Assembly: GCF_007273535.1 (NCBI RefSeq)
Contig: NZ_RIBP01000001.1
Coordinates: 1,302,001 to 1,366,000, forward strand
Reading direction: 5' to 3'
Length of the DNA: 64,000 bases
DNA from: Niallia circulans
GTDB taxonomy: Bacteria; Bacillota; Bacilli; Bacillales; Cytobacillaceae
The notes below the pieces were generated by a model that did not search any database, was not told the origin of the DNA, and saw only the letters and a list, made by a program, of their open reading frames with translations. Both the position numbers and the translations under genes were made by a program. Positions 10,021 through 18,851 of this stretch are shown in pieces (the stretch's first letter is position 1; each line of letters opens with the position of its first letter).

Positions 10021-10761
10021 TTATTCATCTCTTTCCAGTGATTTTAAAAATTGTTTCGTTCTTGGATTTTTAGGACGATGGAATAATTCCTTTGGATCAT
10101 TTTCCTCGACTATATTTCCATCTGCCATGAAAATGACACGATTTGCTACTTCCTCAGCAAATTTCATTTCATGTGTTACGATAATCATCGTCGTATTTTG
10201 CTTGGCAATTTCCTTGATAACCTGAAGTACTTCAGAAACCCATTCCGGGTCAAGTGCAGAAGTCGGTTCATCAAATAAAATTGCATTTGGGCTAACTGCA
10301 AGCGCACGAGCAATCCCGACACGCTGCTGCTGCCCTCCAGATAAAGTCGATGGATACTGATGGAATTTATCCTCAAGCCCAACCTTAATTAACAGCTCTT
10401 TTCCAATCTTCTCCGCTTCCTGCTTACTCATTTTCTTTGCAACAATTAAAGCTTCCGTTACATTTTGCAAAGCTGTTTTATTCTTAAACAAATTATAGTT
10501 TTGGAAAACCATCGCTGTTTCCTGACGCAAATTATGGACTTCTTTTCTGCCCATTTTAGCTACGTCAACATTTGTTTCGCCAATATGGATAGTGCCTTCT
10601 TCAGGTACTTCTAATAAATTTAGGCAGCGTAATAATGTTGATTTCCCTGATCCAGATGGTCCTATAATCGCCAAGACATCGCCACGGTCGACGTGTAAAT
10701 CAACACCATTTAAAACGGTATTTTTACCAAAACTCTTTTTCAAGTTTTTTACAGATATCAT
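10021..10761 (-). CDS. yxeO: Amino-acid ABC transporter ATP-binding protein
   Basis: A 246-residue ATPase of the polar amino-acid class. Walker A is GPSGSGKST, the Q-loop is MVFQNYNLF, the signature is LSGGQQQR, Walker B is ILFDEP with the following TSALDPE, and the switch histidine is in IVTHEM. It drives uptake through the permease at 10774 with the lipoprotein at 11466. Gaps to its neighbours are 6 and 13 bases. In the yxe-type operon the cargo is thought to be S-(2-succino)cysteine or a related sulfur amino acid. Confidence 0.95.
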   Translation of the reverse strand: MISVKNLKKSFGKNTVLNGVDLHVDRGDVLAIIGPSGSGKSTLLRCLNLLEVPEEGTIHIGETNVDVAKMGRKEVHNLRQETAMVFQNYNLFKNKTALQNVTEALIVAKKMSKQEAEKIGKELLIKVGLEDKFHQYPSTLSGGQQQRVGIARALAVSPNAILFDEPTSALDPEWVSEVLQVIKEIAKQNTTMIIVTHEMKFAEEVANRVIFMADGNIVEENDPKELFHRPKNPRTKQFLKSLERDE

Positions 10762-10773
10762 GGTAATACTCCT

Positions 10774-11451
10774 TTAACTGATGTACGGTTTTTCCATTCG
10801 CTTTTCAACTACTTGTTGGATTAACGTAACTAAAATAATCATTACCCAATATAGCAATGCCAACGCTAAGTATGTTTCAAAGAATTTCAAGGAGCTTGCC
10901 GCTAAGATCTTTCCTTGCGCAAATAATTCTACGATACCCAGTGTAAAAGCTAGGGAAGTCTCTTTAATTAGACCAATAAAAACGTTGCTGCTTGCCGGAA
11001 TCGCATTACGAGTTGCTTGTGGTAATACGACCCTCCGCAAAGCTTGAGCTTTTGTCATTCCGACAGATAAACAAGCCTCTACTTGCCCTTTATCGACAGA
11101 GTTCAGTGCCGCTCGGAAAATTTCCGCTAAAAATGCCGATTGCTTTAAGCTAAGTCCCAAAATAGCTGCCGTAACTGCAGTCATTCCTGTTAAACCTGGG
11201 AAAATTTGCGGTAATCCGTAATAGATTAAAAACAGCTGTACTAATGTTGGGATTGCTCGGAAAAATGAAATATAAATTGTTGCTAGCTGTTTCAAAATAG
11301 GTATATTCGACCTAGTAATTAACGCTAGAATTAAGCCGCCAATAACGGAAAAGAACATAGATATAACAGCAAGAAATAATGTGAATGGTATTAATTTCAA
11401 TAGTGCCGGAAAAATTTCTATAAAGTAACCAAAATCGAGTTCAAGATTCAT
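10774..11451 (-). CDS. yxeN: Amino-acid ABC transporter permease
   Basis: 225 residues with about five membrane segments and the His/Glu/Asp-family permease layout. The EAA loop that contacts the ATPase is visible around KQSAFLAEIFRAALNSVDKG and EACLSVGMTKAQALRRVVLPQA. A single permease gene implies a homodimer. It sits between the lipoprotein and ATPase genes with 14- and 12-base gaps and a clear GGAGG ribosome site. Confidence 0.94.
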   Translation of the reverse strand: MNLELDFGYFIEIFPALLKLIPFTLFLAVISMFFSVIGGLILALITRSNIPILKQLATIYISFFRAIPTLVQLFLIYYGLPQIFPGLTGMTAVTAAILGLSLKQSAFLAEIFRAALNSVDKGQVEACLSVGMTKAQALRRVVLPQATRNAIPASSNVFIGLIKETSLAFTLGIVELFAQGKILAASSLKFFETYLALALLYWVMIILVTLIQQVVEKRMEKPYIS

Positions 11452-11465
11452 TTTGTTCCTCCAAA

Positions 11466-12248
11466 TTATTCCTTAACTGTGATGTCTTCACCGGCAAAAT
11501 ATTTCTTAGATATATCTGCTAACGTTCCATCCTCACGCAGCTTCTTGATTTCTGTATTAAATGCTTCCGCTAATTTCTCACCATCTTCAGTTTTTGCAAA
11601 TGGGAATGAAACATCTTCATACACAAATGGGTCTCCAACGAATTTCAATCGCAGATCGCCTTTTTCAATCTCAGCAATTAAAGATGATTTTGAGTTAACA
11701 TAGCCATCGACACGGTTGTTGATTGCGTCATTCATTGCTCCGTCACGTGTTTCATATGTTTTTGCGATAATTTCAGGATCGAAGTTTTCAAGATTCTTAA
11801 CATTGTTTGACCCTAATACACCAGAAACTGTTTTACCTTTTAAATCATCTAAACTATCGAAATCATTGTCTTTATTTGTAACAATTGTAGCCCCTGCATA
11901 TGCATATGGCTCAGAGAAATTGTATTTTGCTTTTCGTTCTTCTGTTACAGCAACAAAGTTTGCTACAGTTTCAATCTTTCCAGTTTCTAATTGACCCATT
12001 AATCCAGCAAAATCTGTTTTAACCCACTCTACATCGTAGCCTAAGTCTGAAGCGATCTTTTCAAACACTTCTACGTCAAATCCAACTAATTTGCCATCTT
12101 CTTCATAACCGTTAGGATAACTTTGTGCCGTTGATCCTGCACGAAGAACTTTCTTTTTGCTATCCCCTGATTCTTCATTTCCACTTCCGCAAGCTGCTAA
12201 TAAAAGAATAACTGTTATAGTAATAAGTACGAGTAATTTCTTTTTCAT
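11466..12248 (-). CDS. yxeM: Amino-acid-binding lipoprotein of the ABC transporter
   Basis: 260 residues. An N-terminal signal ends in the lipobox LLLAACG, so it is anchored outside the membrane. The mature part is a type-II periplasmic-binding fold (LVGFDVEVFEKIASDLG near the start, AEAFNTEIKKLREDGTLADI near the end), typical of polar amino-acid binding proteins. Its length matches YxeM. It should set the substrate range of the transporter and hence what the operon imports. Confidence 0.93.
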   Translation of the reverse strand: MKKKLLVLITITVILLLAACGSGNEESGDSKKKVLRAGSTAQSYPNGYEEDGKLVGFDVEVFEKIASDLGYDVEWVKTDFAGLMGQLETGKIETVANFVAVTEERKAKYNFSEPYAYAGATIVTNKDNDFDSLDDLKGKTVSGVLGSNNVKNLENFDPEIIAKTYETRDGAMNDAINNRVDGYVNSKSSLIAEIEKGDLRLKFVGDPFVYEDVSFPFAKTEDGEKLAEAFNTEIKKLREDGTLADISKKYFAGEDITVKE

Positions 12249-12257
12249 GATGTCTTC

Positions 12258-12770
12258 CTACCTTTTCTTATAAGTTTTTGCTAATAATAGCTTTTCTAAA
12301 TAGATGGTTACATGCCCTTTGCCTAAATCAGACTCGCCAACCTTTTCATAACCACGCTTTACATACATATCTGCAAGCCAAGGATGCTCCTTTGCTGTAC
12401 CCAATGATACAGAAGGACAATGAAGCGTGTCTTTCAAGTAATCATTTTCAATGAAATCTAGAAGCTTTGAAGCATAGCCCTTTCGCTTATACTCAGGTGC
12501 TACTGCAACCCACCAAATATGTGGTATTTCATACGGGCCATGATGGCTGCTCCATGGCATTCGGATGGAAGCTGTCGCTACCATTTCATCGCCATCCTTC
12601 ATATAAAAGCAAATATTTTCATTGATATTTTTTTCTACTAGCTGCTCATCCGCTGTTGCCGCTGCAAAATTAATACCAAGCTCACGTATTGTTGCATATC
12701 CGCGTAACGATAAATCTAGTAATGCTTTAATGTCCTTATTAGTTGCTTGATGAAAGGTTAAATTACTCAT
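12258..12770 (-). CDS. yxeL: GNAT N-acetyltransferase, YxeL-like
   Basis: A 170-residue GCN5-type acetyltransferase. The acetyl-CoA loop is visible in VAVAPEYKRKGYASKLL (Q/R-x-x-G-x-G/A type). It starts eight bases before the lyase gene stops, so translation is coupled. In the B. subtilis yxe route the acetyltransferase N-acetylates S-(2-succino)cysteine before the monooxygenase acts and an M20 enzyme deacetylates the product; all three activities are in this operon. The family is sure, the substrate is from context. Confidence 0.85.
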   Translation of the reverse strand: MSNLTFHQATNKDIKALLDLSLRGYATIRELGINFAAATADEQLVEKNINENICFYMKDGDEMVATASIRMPWSSHHGPYEIPHIWWVAVAPEYKRKGYASKLLDFIENDYLKDTLHCPSVSLGTAKEHPWLADMYVKRGYEKVGESDLGKGHVTIYLEKLLLAKTYKKR

Positions 12771-14127
12771 CTAATAATCCACCGCCTTTAATGGATTGAA
12801 TGACCTCATCAACCTTTTGGCTTGCAAGACCTGTATACTGACTTGGATCAAGTAGCTCATTAATCTGTTCGTTAGACAGCACCGAACCTACTTTTTCATT
12901 TGATGCCAGCAATTCTTTAAATGGAACTTTTTGTTCAACTGATGCCATCGCAAGTTCATAAACAAGGTGATGTGCTGTTTGTTTCCCTACTTTTTCCGAT
13001 AAGGCAAACATAACTCGTTCAGATAGGATTAGACCACCTTGCATTTCCAAGTTTCTCATCATGTTTTCAGGTTTTACTACTAAACCTTGTAAAACATTGA
13101 TCGTACTTTTCAATTGCGAAGAAAGGTATAAGCAAATTTCCGGCAAAGCAATCCATTCACTTCTCCAGCTCATTGCATCACGCTCATGCTCCATCACTAA
13201 TGATTCATGAAGCAGTGCTACACTGTGCAGAATAGGTTTTGTTAAGCTTGCGATCCCTTCGAAAATAGCCGGGTTGCGTTTATGAGGCATTGTTGTTGAG
13301 CCAACATTCCCTGTTTTAAATGGCTCTTCAACTTCATCAATCTCTGTACGCATTAAATTATAAAATTCATTCCCTAACTTCCCTAGAGAACCACTTATTA
13401 AACCAAGCACAGAACCATACTCAGAAACTCGGTCACGAGAAGAATGCCAGCAAATATCTGGAGTATCCAATTCAAGAAGCTCTAACGCTCTTGCTTCTAC
13501 TTTAGGACCACTACTGCCTAATGCTGCATAAGTACCAACGCCACCCGCTAGCACTCCAGTAAAAACTCTCGTTTCCACAGCAAGTAATCTTTCTAAATGA
13601 CGCTGGAACTCACTTAATACAACTGCCATCTTAAAGCCAAATGTAGTTGGTAAGCCTTGCATTCCATGCGTTCTTCCAGGCATCGGTGTATCCTTATAAG
13701 TAGAAGCTAGTCCGATTAACAGCTCCGCAACCTGCTTAACATCCCGCTTAAGTATTGTATTTGCTTCTTTCAACTGAAGAATCATCCCTGTATCCGTTAC
13801 ATCCTGTGTAGTTACTCCAAAATGAACAAATTCTCCATACTCTCCAGAAAGTGACTGTAAATGATTAACGGTTGCCATTAATGAATGCTTTAATTTCGCA
13901 GCCTCTGCTGCAATTTTGTCAATTTCAAAGTTTTCTATTTTGGCAGCAGCTTTAATTACATTCCCTGCTTTTTCGGGAATGACTCCGAGTTCACTTTCTG
14001 CCAATGCTAATGCTGCTTCCACATCAAGAATTTTCTGTAATCTATTCTCATCATTCCAGACAGCGCGCATTTCCTCTGTACTAAAATTATTTTGTAACAT
14101 TCGTAAATCTAAGACATGTGAACCCAT
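12763..14127 (-). CDS. Fumarase/aspartase-superfamily lyase heading the operon
   Basis: 454 residues of the class II fumarase / argininosuccinate-adenylosuccinate lyase superfamily. The signature loop GSTTMPHKRNP lies at 276-286 with its catalytic serine. Other active-site blocks are HFGVTTQDVTDTG (102-114) and GRTHGMQGLPTTFG (151-164). All known members cleave a C-N, C-O or C-S bond to release fumarate or a similar acid. It opens the operon, after AGGAG and a good promoter, where the B. subtilis yxe operon has no such gene. Given the partners I infer that it cleaves S-(2-succino)cysteine or a similar thioether to fumarate and a thiol. It is not the housekeeping PurB by context. Substrate unproven. 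Confidence 0.85.
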   Translation of the reverse strand: MGSHVLDLRMLQNNFSTEEMRAVWNDENRLQKILDVEAALALAESELGVIPEKAGNVIKAAAKIENFEIDKIAAEAAKLKHSLMATVNHLQSLSGEYGEFVHFGVTTQDVTDTGMILQLKEANTILKRDVKQVAELLIGLASTYKDTPMPGRTHGMQGLPTTFGFKMAVVLSEFQRHLERLLAVETRVFTGVLAGGVGTYAALGSSGPKVEARALELLELDTPDICWHSSRDRVSEYGSVLGLISGSLGKLGNEFYNLMRTEIDEVEEPFKTGNVGSTTMPHKRNPAIFEGIASLTKPILHSVALLHESLVMEHERDAMSWRSEWIALPEICLYLSSQLKSTINVLQGLVVKPENMMRNLEMQGGLILSERVMFALSEKVGKQTAHHLVYELAMASVEQKVPFKELLASNEKVGSVLSNEQINELLDPSQYTGLASQKVDEVIQSIKGGGLLDE

Positions 14128-14220
14128 TATGTTAACACTCCTAAGTTGATATCCTGAATATATATACTAGCGTAACTTTTCGAACAATTAATTTATACAA
14201 TTCCTACTTTTATAGTGTGA

Positions 14221-14248
14221 ATTATATCATAGAGATTTTAACTTGCAA
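14221..14248 (-). promoter_or_regulatory. Sigma-A promoter of the lyase-to-monooxygenase operon
   Basis: On the minus strand TTGCAA (14248-14243), a 16-base spacer and TATAAT (14226-14221) stand about 95 bases upstream of the lyase start. No S-box or T-box leader is evident in the 95-base leader. Confidence 0.7.
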
Positions 14249-14317
14249 CAATTATTTTAAAATTGAAAATGCACACACAACTTAGCTTGGTTAAAATATA
14301 TTGGGAAATGGACATTG

Positions 14318-14361
14318 CGGAATAAATAAAAAAACTGAGTTTGATGGAATATCAAACTCAG
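14318..14361 (-). terminator. Intrinsic terminator downstream of dedA
   Basis: Perfect 11-base stem CTGAGTTTGAT / ATCAAACTCAG (14335-14361, 5-base loop), followed on the minus strand by seven T and more T-rich sequence. The 190 bases between it and dedA (14362-14552) hold no gene I can support. One short open frame on the minus strand is interrupted by a stop. Confidence 0.85.
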
Positions 14362-14552
14362 CATGCAAAGGTATTTTTTTCAGGGTTTTACACATATTCC
14401 AATTAACGCTAATTGCTCCGTTATCTGCATTTGTTCATCTCACTTCCAGCCCAGCGATTGCCAATCCGTTGTTCTTGGTTACCGGAAGGAATTTACTCAT
14501 GCATTCAAAAATACATCTTACTTTATGGAAGCAAGCTATTGTGGTAAGTTCT

Positions 14553-15041
14553 TTAAACCCACATTATATTTAATAATTTACCAATTGTAATGAAGATAAA
14601 GCACCACACTAATGCTCCTATTCCGCCATACAACATATATGTTCTTAATCTCATATGCGCGATACCACAAAAATAAAATGTTAAATGACGAACACCTGGG
14701 ATAAAATAGGCGATTAACAGGGAATAAGGGCCAAATCTCCTTATCCATGCCTCTACTTTTAGGATTCTACTTTCTTTTATTCTTAGCCATTTTCCAAGTT
14801 TATTTATTAAAGGCCTTCCAGCTTTTTTACCGATGATATAGCTAATTACCATGCCAAGAAAAGCTCCGAGCGTTGCGATGAAAATGGTTAGTCCATAATT
14901 GAGCGTTCCTATATGTGTAAAGTAGCCTAATAACGTCATAAGTGCTTCATCTGGAATTGGCAATCCAAAGATCCCTAATGTCAGCATGATAAAGATGGCA
15001 AAGTAACCATATTGACTGATAAGGTGGTTAGCTATTTCCAT
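14553..15041 (-). CDS. DedA-family membrane protein
   Basis: 162 residues, somewhat short for the DedA/VTT family. The family core is visible: FGLPIPDEALMTLLGYF (a re-entrant segment), then RRFGPYSLLIAYFIPGVRH and the two C-terminal helices. DedA proteins move lipid carriers or phospholipids across the membrane and support envelope homeostasis. It overlaps the end of pssA by ten bases, so the two are co-expressed. In B. subtilis a dedA homologue (ybfM) also follows pssA, with psd next; psd is missing here. Confidence 0.88.
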   Translation of the reverse strand: MEIANHLISQYGYFAIFIMLTLGIFGLPIPDEALMTLLGYFTHIGTLNYGLTIFIATLGAFLGMVISYIIGKKAGRPLINKLGKWLRIKESRILKVEAWIRRFGPYSLLIAYFIPGVRHLTFYFCGIAHMRLRTYMLYGGIGALVWCFIFITIGKLLNIMWV

Positions 15042-15583
15042 CCGTTTATTTCCACTTTTTCACTGTCTTGCTTCTTAAAATTAGGAATTTCCAGCTTACT
15101 TACCATTAATAATGACAGGATACACATACCTACAGCCACTACAAATGGACTATGCACAGAAATTAACACTAACAATATCAGGGCCGCACATGGTGCTGGC
15201 AATCCAATAAATACAGACAAGTTACTTTGTTCGACATTAAACCGTGCTAATCTTAGTAGTCCACATATGCTGAATATAAGTGTACATATCAAACCGACAT
15301 GAGCTAGTTCGTGTAAAACAACACTGTATGCTAATATTGACGGCGCAATACAAAAAGTCACTAAATCAGAAAATGAATCAAGCTCTTTTCCCATCTCTGA
15401 TACAGTGTTAAATCTTCGAGCTACCCTGCCATCAAAAAGATCAAACACCATTCCTAAGCAAATAAATACCATCGCAGAAAATGTATTATTTGAAACACAG
15501 GAATAGATAGATAATACACCACAAATAAAGTTACATATGGTAATTATATTAGCTAAATAACTCAAAATATAACCGACCTCCAA
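15032..15583 (-). CDS. pssA: CDP-diacylglycerol-serine O-phosphatidyltransferase
   Basis: 183 residues with six hydrophobic segments. The CDP-alcohol phosphatidyltransferase motif D-x2-DG-x2-AR-x8-G-x3-D-x3-D is complete in the stretch from FDLFDGRVARRF to ELDSFSD. The enzyme makes phosphatidylserine from CDP-diacylglycerol and serine at the membrane, the first step to phosphatidylethanolamine. Length and order with dedA match the Bacillus pssA locus. A phosphatidylglycerophosphate synthase is the main alternative, but those carry a different surrounding sequence. Confidence 0.88.
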   Translation of the reverse strand: MEVGYILSYLANIITICNFICGVLSIYSCVSNNTFSAMVFICLGMVFDLFDGRVARRFNTVSEMGKELDSFSDLVTFCIAPSILAYSVVLHELAHVGLICTLIFSICGLLRLARFNVEQSNLSVFIGLPAPCAALILLVLISVHSPFVVAVGMCILSLLMVSKLEIPNFKKQDSEKVEINGWK

Positions 15584-16159
15584 ATAGTCATTAACCTATT
15601 CATTCTCTTAAGTATATTCTCTCCAATTTACTATCTTTTCAATGGTTAATTTGTATTAACTACCGTTTACGTAGTGAATGAAAAGCAGTTTGGATTAAAA
15701 CTTCCAACTCTTTTTATAGGAAAAGCTATCTTATTATTCTTCAATATTATAAAAATTAGATGTGTATTCTATGTGTTTTCCTTAAGAATATGATTTTTAT
15801 TTAATTATTTTATAATAAAATTAAAAGGGTAACTCCTTTTTTTGCTGACTTCCATTCTAATTCTTTTTGTTGTGATACCTATATTAGTCTCTGACAAAGT
15901 GCGAATAATAAATTCGGCTCAAAGTGGTTTAGTTTTTTTAATCTCATGAAATATATGATTTCGTTGACGTTTCGACAATGTATTTTTGTTAAAGTGGCAT
16001 GCTCATATACCATTAAATTACTTAAAAACTCTTAGAAATTTCCATTATATAGTACACTAAAATATGACAATTACGCTTCTGCTAATTCAAGTAGAATTTT
16101 AACTACGGTATACAGAGAATCTAATGCTATTGCTGAGGCATTATTTTTGTTTAACCAAC
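15584..16159. other. Long intergenic region without a recognised gene
   Basis: About 580 very A+T-rich bases between pssA and a terminator. A short open stretch on the minus strand near 16080-16160 ends in a protein-like tail (LDSLYTVVKILLELAEA) but has no start or ribosome site, so I do not call a gene. Confidence 0.4.
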
Positions 16160-16188
16160 AAAAAAAGGTTCCTATTTGTAAGGAATCC
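16160..16188 (-). terminator. Probable terminator of the EEP-family gene
   Basis: Imperfect stem GGATTCCTTA / TAGGAACC on the minus strand followed by seven T. It lies 110 bases past the stop at 16298. Confidence 0.6.
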
Positions 16189-16297
16189 CTCTTTCGTTTT
16201 AATTTAGTGCTATATGAACTATTGATTGGATACTGCCTGTCACTTCTACTTTACATATAATATCTAACTATCCATCCCTTTATGAAAATTCACATAA

Positions 16298-17101
16298 TTA
16301 TTTCCAAAGAATATCAAGCTTCACTTCAACACCGAAGTGATCGGAAACAATTGGTTTATTTATGTTATTAAAAATGACTTTGGAATACGCTACTTTAACT
16401 GGTTTATTTGTTAGAATTAAGTCTATTCTTTTGCGCAAAACATTCCCCTCCCAACCCGCAATTTCGCCTCGAACCGTTACACCATCATCTTTTCTTTCTG
16501 CAAGATTATATGTGTCAATTAGTCCATTATTTAGTAAATATTCATATCCCTCATTGCTAATGAAGGCATCATTATTAAAGTCACCCATAAAAAAAGAAGT
16601 TTTATCCATATTAACATTTTTAAAAAGCATTTCTGCCTGATGTATAAATGGTTCTTCCTTGTCATGCCACCACCCCATATGACAGGAGTAACAGGTCAAT
16701 TGTTGTTCACCATATTGAATGGTTGCTCCAACTATTTTTCTTGTCTTCCAATTATTAAAGTCTTTTATTGATGAGACATAAAAGGAATGCTTTTCTACTA
16801 CTGGATGTTTTGTAATAATAGCTAAACCTTCTTCAAAGCTTTCATACAAATGACAAAAATCCCACAAAAGAGAATACCCTTCTTCTCCTAGTTTTTTAAG
16901 TTCCTCCAGTAAAGCTACTGCAAAATTATTGCTTTTAAGCTTAACAATTCCATTTTTAGTTCTGTCTTTAAATACTTGGTTCACTTCCTGTAAAGCAATA
17001 ACATCATATGAATTTTCCTTTATAGCTTGTACTATATGTACTATCTTTTCCTCTTGATTCTCCTCCTGCCACGAGTGACAGTTAAGTGTTAAAAGCTTCA
17101 T
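16298..17101 (-). CDS. Endonuclease/exonuclease/phosphatase-family protein
   Basis: 267 residues with the EEP fold. Metal and catalytic residues are seen in LNCHSWQ (Asn), IALQEVN (Glu), YSCHMGWW (His), MGDFNND (Asp, Asn), RIDLIL (Asp) and VSDHFGV (Asp-His). There is no signal peptide, so it is cytoplasmic, unlike secreted sphingomyelinases. It could be a nuclease or an inositol-phosphate-type phosphatase. Monocistronic, with inverted repeats upstream. Confidence 0.88.
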   Translation of the reverse strand: MKLLTLNCHSWQEENQEEKIVHIVQAIKENSYDVIALQEVNQVFKDRTKNGIVKLKSNNFAVALLEELKKLGEEGYSLLWDFCHLYESFEEGLAIITKHPVVEKHSFYVSSIKDFNNWKTRKIVGATIQYGEQQLTCYSCHMGWWHDKEEPFIHQAEMLFKNVNMDKTSFFMGDFNNDAFISNEGYEYLLNNGLIDTYNLAERKDDGVTVRGEIAGWEGNVLRKRIDLILTNKPVKVAYSKVIFNNINKPIVSDHFGVEVKLDILWK

Positions 17102-17141
17102 GTATATACTCCTTTTATTAACTTGTTAGATGAAAAGAGCG

Positions 17142-17304
17142 CCCCTTATTTAACTTGTTTAATAAGCGTCAGCGTTTCGGTATACTAGTTTTCTTGTATC
17201 CACCAAGTTAAATGTATTGGTGGATACATTTATTTATTAAATAAGTGACTTATTTAATCCTTTAAAATTGATATTGCATATATATGAGGTGTACGATACC
17301 TCAT
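17142..17304. repeat. Cluster of four inverted repeats in one intergenic gap
   Basis: Within 165 bases stand four inverted repeats: CTTATT/AATAAG around 17145-17166; an 11-base perfect stem GTATCCACCAA (17196-17206) / TTGGTGGATAC (17217-17227); an 11-base perfect palindrome ATTAAATAAGT (17236-17246) with one central base; and ATGAGGT/ACCTCAT (about 17285-17303). The last lies directly behind the lipoprotein stop and may end its transcript. The others precede the EEP gene and may be operators. Confidence 0.5.
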
Positions 17305-17309
17305 AACTG

Positions 17310-17783
17310 TTAGTCTAAAAACTCACTAACTTTATTTTCATTACTTAAATTACTTTGGATTAGTTTTTTCAGCTCTTTTTCGGTTGCAATCTTATTGAAG
17401 TCTTTTCCGTACCACTTTTGTAAGTCTTCTTTCGTAACTGTATATTCATAGTGTTCAGATTTAACCGTTATCCAATCAACATTTTTAACAAGAGTAAATA
17501 AAAATGTTGTATTGTATATTACTAATTCTTTATATTGGTACTCAGATTTTTCCCAACCATAATTTACGATTATGCCATACGGTTCTTCTTTTGTTTTAAG
17601 CTCCAAGCCCGAGAATTCCTGTGCACCTGGTAACTTGTTGATAATATTTCCAACCGCACTGTTATCACCAACATATGAATCCTTATATTGAATAATATCT
17701 TTATCTGTATGCTCTGCATTGCAACCACTTAAAAAAAGCAATATTATCACAGAAGCGAACAAGTATTTTTTATTTTTTATCAA
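17310..17783 (-). CDS. DUF4825 lipoprotein
   Basis: A small exported lipoprotein. The signal segment YLFASVIILLFLSGC has a lipobox cysteine. The mature part (IIQYKDSYVGDNSAVGNIINKLPGA as its start, split by eye) fits DUF4825, a domain also found attached to BlaR1/MecR1-type sensors. Function unknown. I chose the TTG at 17783 because GGGAGG lies seven bases before it; the upstream ATG at 17837 would put an odd hydrophilic segment before the signal. It stands alone, convergent to nothing and with no partner gene. Confidence 0.75.
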   Translation of the reverse strand: MIKNKKYLFASVIILLFLSGCNAEHTDKDIIQYKDSYVGDNSAVGNIINKLPGAQEFSGLELKTKEEPYGIIVNYGWEKSEYQYKELVIYNTTFLFTLVKNVDWITVKSEHYEYTVTKEDLQKWYGKDFNKIATEKELKKLIQSNLSNENKVSEFLD

Positions 17784-18085
17784 TTTTAATCCTCCCTTCA
17801 TAGAAAACCACCACATGCATAGCGAACCTTTCTTCAATCGTACGCAGTGATTCTACAATAGACACATTTTACCAACCATTTAGTTCTTATTATTACCTAC
17901 GTTTCAAAGTTAATAATGGATTCAAAGCATTTATTTTAGACCCCAATACCTTTTATCAAAATTTTTAATGATGAAATTAAATATTTTAAATATAATTAAC
18001 TCAAACCTTATAATTTTTAATTTACATATTCATTTTTTAAATAAATTGATGTATTATTAAATTATTAATAACGAAGGAGGGAATT

Positions 18086-18460
18086 ATGGCATATCCTCTT
18101 ATTTCAGAGTGCCCTGTTTGTAGTAAACAATTAAAAATAACAAAGCTGCAGTGTACTCATTGTCATACTACTATTGAAAATGAATTTGAGCTTTCTAATT
18201 TCGCAAATCTTAACAGTGAACAGCTTAGTTTTATTGAAACATTCCTAAAATGTCGCGGAAACATTAAAGAAGTCGAAAAAGATCTTGGAATATCATATCC
18301 TACCGTACGCGGAAAGTTAGATGACATTATCTCTGCACTAGGCTATTCAACAGCTAAAAAGACGGAAAAAGTTGATCGTAAAAAGATAATCCTAATGCTT
18401 GAGCAAGGCGAAATAACGGCTGAGGAAGCTATTGGGATATTAAATGGGGAGGAAGCGTAA
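18086..18460 (+). CDS. DUF2089-family zinc-ribbon/HTH protein
   Basis: 124 residues. Two CxxC pairs (CPVC at 9-12, CTHC at 23-26) form a zinc ribbon. A helix-turn-helix-like stretch follows (KEVEKDLGISYPTVRGKLDD), then a short C-terminal SHOCT-like tail (GEITAEEAIGILNGEE). This is the DUF2089 layout, thought to regulate transcription. It follows a strong GAAGGAGG site and is followed without a gap by the next gene, with which it shares the short tail motif. Confidence 0.85.
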   Translation: MAYPLISECPVCSKQLKITKLQCTHCHTTIENEFELSNFANLNSEQLSFIETFLKCRGNIKEVEKDLGISYPTVRGKLDDIISALGYSTAKKTEKVDRKKIILMLEQGEITAEEAIGILNGEEA

Positions 18461-18850
18461 ATGAGTGAGGAAATTTCAAGAGTATTAACAATGCTGGAAG
18501 ACGGAAAATTAGATAAAGAGAAGGCTGCTGAATTAATTGATGTTCTGCAAGGTAAAGGAAAACAAGTTACATTAACCAAACAAAACTCTAATTCCTATTT
18601 AAATAAAATGCTTAAAATCCGTGTTATTTCAGAAGAAGGTGACAATGTAAATGTTAATCTTCCCATCAAACTTATCAAAGCTGTATTAAACGTTGGAAGC
18701 AGTATTGCAGAAAGGATTCCTCAATCTGAAAAATATGTAAAGGATATTGATATTGAATTGTTAATTGATGCAATTGATAATGAATTGGATGGGCAAATTG
18801 TCGACGTAACGGCAGCAAACGGTGACAAAGTGCTGGTTACAATTGAGTAA
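18461..18850 (+). CDS. SHOCT-like / YvlB N-terminal-like protein
   Basis: 129 residues. An N-terminal SHOCT-like helical hairpin (VLTMLEDGKLDKEKAAELIDVL) precedes a beta-rich part (MLKIRVISEEGDNVNVNLPI and GDKVLVTIE). This resembles the N-terminal part of YvlB-like proteins, which sit in envelope-stress operons with DUF2089 proteins. It starts one base after the upstream stop, so translation is coupled. Molecular function unknown. Confidence 0.8.
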   Translation: MSEEISRVLTMLEDGKLDKEKAAELIDVLQGKGKQVTLTKQNSNSYLNKMLKIRVISEEGDNVNVNLPIKLIKAVLNVGSSIAERIPQSEKYVKDIDIELLIDAIDNELDGQIVDVTAANGDKVLVTIE

Positions 18851-18851
18851 T

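Noticed and set aside
12763..14127. Housekeeping adenylosuccinate lyase (purB)
   Set aside because: Superfamily motifs agree, but no purine genes are near and the gene is locked into a transport and thiol-salvage operon.
14362..14552. Possible riboswitch or T-box leader for the lyase operon
   Set aside because: The operon promoter at 14221-14248 lies downstream of this stretch, and no S-box or T-box core words were found.
14301..14573. Open frames on both strands between the lyase operon and dedA
   Set aside because: No ribosome site, no family resemblance, and they run through a perfect terminator hairpin.
16080..16160. Protein-like tail LDSLYTVVKILLELAEA on the minus strand
   Set aside because: Open stretch too short, no start or ribosome site, partly built from the terminator; may be a remnant but cannot be assigned.
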